Source: Spiroplasma endosymbiont of Agriotes lineatus
GTDB lineage: Bacteria > Bacillota_I > Bacilli_A > Mycoplasmatales > Nriv7
Reading direction: 5' to 3'
Length of the DNA: 64,000 nucleotides
Assembly: GCF_964019485.1 (NCBI RefSeq)
Contig: NZ_OZ026448.1
Location: 372,001-436,000, forward strand
Part shown: in pieces, positions 61,130 to 64,000 of the stretch
How the letters are laid out: every line of letters starts with the position of its first letter
How positions within the stretch are numbered: position 1 is the stretch's first letter
Notes under the pieces: model-generated
The model's database searches: none
Told to the model about the DNA's origin: nothing
What the model saw: the letters and a program-made list of their open reading frames with translations, nothing else
Position numbers and translations under genes: made by a program

Positions 61130-62786
61130 ATGAAAAAATTACTAGAAATTTTAGGAACAATAACAATAGCAAGTAGTGGAATAGCAGGAATTGTTTGTAA
61201 TGCACCTGTCCAAACACAAGAACAACAAACTAAATTAGAAAACATAAATTATAAAAGACAAAAACGAAGCAATAATGAAAATAATAAAATAAATAGAACA
61301 AAAATTGCTATTAAAACAAAATCATTCATTTTTTCTTCTGGAATATTATTAAATAATAAAATATATTTTGGTTCAGCAGATCCAGATCATAATGTTTATG
61401 AGTATGACCTCGCCACAGGACAACAAAAAATTATTATTACAACAAATGGAGGAATTTGATCTTCTGGTGCTGTATTAAATAATAAAGTATATTTTGGCTC
61501 AGAAGATCATAATGTTTATGAGTATGACCCCGCCCACAGGACAACAAAAAATTGTTATTAAAGCACAAGACTCTGTTCAATTTTCTGGAGTAGTATTAAA
61601 TAATAAAGTATATTTTGGTTCTGTTGATCATAATGTTTATGAATACAATCCAATAACAAAGCAACAAAAAATCGTTATTAGAACAGATTCAACAATAAAT
61701 TACTTATCTGAATTAAATAATAAAATATATTTTGGTTCAGGTAATAATAATGTTTATGAATATAGTGAATATTATTTAAATGCAAATTTAGAACAAATTA
61801 ATAATAACTCTGATAATGCAATTTTAAATGAACTAAATTATTTAAATCCTGATTTAGATATTTCACAATTAGAAATTATTAGTAAAACAAACAATTCAGC
61901 GATAGTAAAAATAAAAGATAATTTAAATAATGATAATAATATAAAAATAAATTATTCGATTGATAATCAACAAAATAAAATTATTAATTTAAATGAATTA
62001 ATTAAAAAAGCATTATTTTTTAAATTTCAAGATGAAAATCCAAATTTAAAATTTAAGGAAATAAATTATATTGATACTAATAATTTAAATTTTTTAAATA
62101 CTGAAATAACAAAACAAGAAAATTCATTTTTATGATCTAATGTTCCTAAAAATGTATGTTCTGATAGAGAAATTATCAATAAAACTCCAAATACAAGATC
62201 ATTTAATGTACCCGCTTGTGAATATATAATTCAAAATCAAAATTAGTATTTCAAATTACAACAGGATTAACTAAAACAAAACAAGAAAATAAATTAAATG
62301 GTTGAAACATAAATTCTGATGATGAAATGAAATTAACAGATTTTACAAATATAAATAATAAAAATTCTGAAATCATTAATGTATTATCAAATGAATTTGA
62401 TTTATCAAACACAAATAAACAAGAACAAGAAATGATTTTAAGTATTTTTAAGGAACCCGCTGATAAATTTGAACTTAATCCCAATGAAAAATTAAAAATT
62501 ACTTATCCAGTAAGAATAATTACATCTAAATTTATATTAAATTTAAAACAAAAAATTACAGGAAATATTACTGCCAAAATAATTGATGATAAAAATAAAG
62601 AACAAATAGTTACATTATCAATTAAAGAAGCGATGCAAATATTACAAAAATATAGCTAGCTTATTGCCAGATGAAATTACTATAGATAAAAACAATGATA
62701 ACATAACTTTTAATGGGGAAGCATTTTTTTCATCAGAAAGAGAAGGGCCAGTAAGAACAAATACAGTTACTACTTTAGAACAATAA
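61130..62786 (+). pseudogene. Secreted beta-propeller protein with possible ETX/MTX2-like C-terminal region (E5), broken
   Basis: Shows the family most clearly. Signal peptide MKKLLEILGTITIASSGIAG; basic linker KRQKRSNNENNKINRTK; blades of about 38 residues with LNNKVYFGSVDHNVYEYNP and TGQQKIVIK; conserved module with NYLNPDLDISQLEIISKT and INLNELIKKALFFKF; then LFQITTGL-type and SNTNKQEQEMI, LNPNEKLKITYPVRI segments that resemble the strand region of aerolysin-type proteins (low certainty). Broken, about four breaks. Confidence 0.55.
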
Positions 62787-62842
62787 CTTTAATTGAAACA
62801 AGCACAACAAGTTTAAATTTCTTGTAAAAATAAAAAATATTC

Positions 62843-62872
62843 AAACTAGTAATTAATTAAAATTACTGATTT
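62843..62872 (+). terminator. Hairpin terminator after E5 propeller gene
   Basis: AACTAGTAATT pairs with AATTACTGATT (one mismatch), followed by TTTATTTTG; same family as 4383-4414. Confidence 0.65.
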
Positions 62873-62974
62873 TTATTTTGTCAAAATATAAAAAATGAAA
62901 AAGTTGTTTAGTTATCCAAAAGTGTTTGTTATCGTAAAAAGTCATCTTTCTTTGGGCAGTTATAGTTTTTAAAA

Positions 62975-63122
62975 TATGCTATTTAGCATTTCAAAATATG
63001 ACTAAAAAATGAACAATGCCAATTCAAAATTGGGGTAGTGCAATTTCACATTTAATGATAAAATTTGAAGACAGAGTGAATTTAAGTTAATTACTTAGAG
63101 ACACATATAATTGTGCAGCCCC
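62975..63122 (+). mobile_element. IS256 remnant (3' end only)
   Basis: Matches the last 150 bases of the IS256 at 29091: transposase end (ATTTCAAAATATGACTAAAA, FEDRVNLS stop) and the terminal repeat AGAGACACATATAATTGTGC. Lies between the propeller and lipoprotein genes of E5. Confidence 0.8.
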
Positions 63123-63163
63123 TAGAAAAAAACCACGCTTCCTGAATAGTAAATTTTACCAGT

Positions 63164-63652
63164 TTAATTATTTTTAAATTCAGTTTTAAATTCTAATATT
63201 TTTCATTTGGCATATCTTTCATTTTTGTTTCATTCTTGTACTTTCATTTTTATGTTTTTTAATTTTTTATTTTGATACGATAAAAAATCTTTATTTTCTC
63301 AATATCTTGGTTCACTGTTTTTTTCTCAATTTAAATCATATTCTAATGATTTTAATATTGGCAATGTAATCTTGTCATTTTTGTCAACATAAAATTCTCA
63401 ATCATTAAGTTTCATTCGTGGAGGCAAGTTTTTGGGCATAAATTCATTTTCTGCATTAAATTTTATTTCTCATTTTTGATTTCACTTGCTGTTGTCATCT
63501 TTTGATGATTTAAGTGTTAATTTTGATTTTTTTAAGTTTAATTCGTATGATTCATTCTCAATTGGCAATGTTGTTTTATTTTCTTTTTTAGAACACCCAA
63601 CTATTGGCAATGTTGTCAGCCCCCAAAGAGCTATTATATTTAAAATTTTCAT
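63164..63652 (-). CDS. Phage-linked surface lipoprotein of E5, whole (fourth domain variant)
   Basis: 162 residues. Signal peptide and lipobox as in E4: MKILNIIALWGLTTLPIVGC, Cys20. The mature domain (WEIKFNAENEFMPKNLPPRM, KSLEYDLNWEKNSEPRYWEN, KNIKMKVQEWNKNERYAKWK) has no visible similarity to those of E1 or E4, but keeps the short linker YELNLKK. Nine or so TGA Trp codons. The start is ATG 63652 with RBS AAGGAG nine bases upstream; a longer in-frame start at 63682 lacks one. If the rule seen in E1 and E4 holds, the E5 adsorption protein beyond the window should carry this same domain. Confidence 0.75.
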
Positions 63653-63682
63653 AAATTTAACTCCTTTATTTTGTTTTTTCAA

Positions 63683-63696
63683 TATATATATATATA
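63683..63696. repeat. (TA)7 tract between E5 adsorption and lipoprotein genes
   Basis: Seven TA units, 31 bases before the lipoprotein start on the minus strand; one unit shorter than in E1 and E4. Confidence 0.9.
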
Positions 63697-63697
63697 A

Positions 63698-64000
63698 TTA
63701 TACAAAAATTCTTAATATCATTAGAAAGATGGCAAAACCAATTAAAAATTGAAAGGTATAGTAAAAAGCTGGCACGGTTTTAAAGATCGGAAAAATGGCA
63801 GTTGAAAAGTTAACTGTTGCTTTTGCAATAATTGCTAATGGTCGTAAAATGGTAATGATTTGTGAAACAGTAAGAATTCAGTTAATCATTTTGATACTAG
63901 CATTCTGAATGGTACAACCAATATCATTAAAAGTTGGTATTCATCGTCCGGAATATTTGCAATTTGCCGGCGGAATTAAATCGTCTCATTCACTGTTATT
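63698..64000 (-). CDS. Plectrovirus adsorption protein of E5, C-terminal part (continues past window)
   Basis: Matches residues about 528-628 of the whole E1 protein: DDLIPPANCKYSGRWIPTFN-type sequence, a hydrophobic segment with MINWILTVSQIITILRPLAI, then FQFLIGFAIFLMILRIFV at the end. The visible part is open. The variable N-terminal domain lies outside the window. Confidence 0.75.

Larger units (their letters stand above)
59972..64000 (-). mobile_element. E5: plectrovirus-type element, transposase-to-adsorption end (continues past window)
   Basis: Minus-strand orientation; from right to left: adsorption protein (running in from beyond 64000), (TA)7, lipoprotein, IS256 remnant, propeller gene (plus strand), conserved divergent region, ISLre2 transposase, cut by a MITE at 59971. 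Same order as E1. Broken, about five breaks; the lipoprotein looks whole. Confidence 0.7.

Overview
The window is AT-rich DNA from a Spiroplasma of the citri group (S. citri, S. kunkelii, S. phoeniceum or close kin). Coding frames stay open only when TGA is read as tryptophan: the invariant PurA motif WGDEGKGK near 13290 has its Trp written TGA. The window also carries many copies of an SpV1-like filamentous phage (plectrovirus), as citri-group chromosomes do. No tRNA or rRNA gene was seen.

Housekeeping islands: rsmA-prs-pth-purA-DJ-1-purB-rsmI-metK (10.7-18.9 kb, + strand) with a Pr6Pr-like membrane protein behind it; nadE and obg (25.3-27.3 kb, - strand); an ABC transporter pair, era and recO (28.4-32.9 kb); gmk-prpC-prkC-rsgA-rpe-tpk (47.1-57.1 kb), then rpmB. 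Several host genes are decayed: recO, prpC, prkC, rsgA (also split by 5.2 kb of mobile DNA) and tpk. Remnants of conjugative-plasmid genes lie at 33.6-34.8 and 57.4-59.6 kb.

The rest is mobile. Six plectrovirus-type elements are present, whole or partial: E1 1-10649 (+), E2 19824-25093 (+), E3 about 34850-38187 (+, a diverged lineage), E4 38490-46981 (-, nearly complete), E6 49929-53731 (both ends, no virion genes) and E5 59972-64000 (-, runs off the window). The consensus order is: small phage genes, major coat protein, Zot-like assembly ATPase, small membrane proteins, adsorption protein, lipoprotein, then a convergent secreted beta-propeller gene that sits head-to-head with a DDE transposase. 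The ISLre2-type elements start with GGACGCATAAAGTTTTGTTA and end with CTAAGAAAACTAAACGCGACC-like sequence. The same ends bound about 300-bp MITE-like repeats scattered through the window, so the phage behaves like a transposon with a non-autonomous derivative. IS3-, IS256- and rve-type transposases are nested in these elements.

The most interesting signal is in the 3' phage module. The N-terminal domain of the adsorption protein differs completely between copies. In E1 and E4 the copy-specific domain is repeated almost base for base in the small lipoprotein gene directly downstream, behind a lipobox and a (TA)7-8 tract. This looks like a matched tip-domain/surface-lipoprotein cassette, possibly for superinfection exclusion. 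A SAM-I-like riboswitch ahead of metK is the other notable regulatory find.
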